From CAYYEF01 sp964470825 (GTDB taxonomy: Bacteria; Patescibacteriota; Minisyncoccia; Phycocordibacterales; JAACPR01), in contig CAYYEF010000019.1 of assembly GCA_964470825.1 (NCBI GenBank), forward strand, positions 1-11,691: a stretch of DNA of 11,691 nucleotides. Direction: 5' to 3'. Position 1 is the stretch's first letter, and every line of letters begins with the position of its first letter. The notes beneath the pieces are model-generated. The model was not told the origin of the DNA. It made no database searches and was given only the letters and a program-made list of their open reading frames with translations. Below, piece after piece: positions 11,655 to 11,691 of the stretch. A program made the position numbers and the translations under genes.

Positions 11655-11691
11655 TAGAGCCTAATTTGGGGTAACCCATTTAAAAGCCACT

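Noticed and set aside
1..11691. CRISPR array, insertion sequence, tRNA or rRNA
   Set aside because: No regularly spaced repeats, transposase or terminal inverted repeats, and no cloverleaf or rRNA segments were seen.

Overview
The window most resembles a chromosomal segment of a Candidate Phyla Radiation (Patescibacteria, probably Parcubacteria-like) bacterium. Signs are the A+T-rich sequence, compact housekeeping genes separated by small orphan membrane proteins, a DnaJ without a zinc finger, a short TrpS, and start codons that sit almost directly behind -10 boxes with no Shine-Dalgarno sequence. TGA is used as a stop (68-aa gene at 3013 and 141-aa gene at 5781), so the glycine-UGA code of Gracilibacteria/Absconditabacteria is unlikely. 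Placement is inference from gene style; no rRNA is present.

Region 1 (1-4138) is the Hsp70 system. It holds the 3' part of grpE, an orphan 98-aa gene with its own promoter, full-length dnaK, a small membrane-protein gene on the minus strand, and a zinc-finger-less dnaJ. GrpE exchanges nucleotide on DnaK and DnaJ stimulates its ATPase, so these are one functional unit, although each cistron seems to have its own promoter. A long bidirectional hairpin separates dnaK from the minus-strand gene. No CIRCE operator was found.

Region 2 (4227-5780) is a two-gene unit: a five-helix membrane protein of unknown function and a membrane-bound histidine kinase with no response regulator beside it. It ends in a bidirectional terminator.

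Region 3 (5781-6978) holds a 141-aa protein of unknown function and a NYN/LabA-type nuclease-fold gene, both on the minus strand. The NYN gene is interrupted by exactly 100 N (6731-6830), a scaffold gap. Between them is a strong plus-strand promoter followed about 20 bases later by an intrinsic terminator, a possible 45-nt RNA antisense to the end of the NYN gene.

Region 4 (7095-9524) is the most interesting part, a probable type II restriction-modification island. A candidate PD-(D/E)XK endonuclease gene (+) meets, stop codon to stop codon with zero spacing, a gene (-) whose 525-aa product is a complete LexA repressor fused to a complete cytosine-5 DNA methyltransferase. The LexA part keeps the Ala-Gly cleavage site and the Ser/Lys dyad, and the promoter holds a TTCG-N7-TTCG direct repeat. 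This suggests an R-M system whose control is tied to the SOS response.

Region 5 (9525-11691) has a DUF1508/YegP-like gene, an unexplained stretch ending in a perfect 12-bp terminator, a two-gene unit (ribbon-helix-helix-like protein plus tail-anchored membrane protein), trpS, and a strong promoter for something beyond the window edge. There is no gene-free stretch longer than 300 bases.
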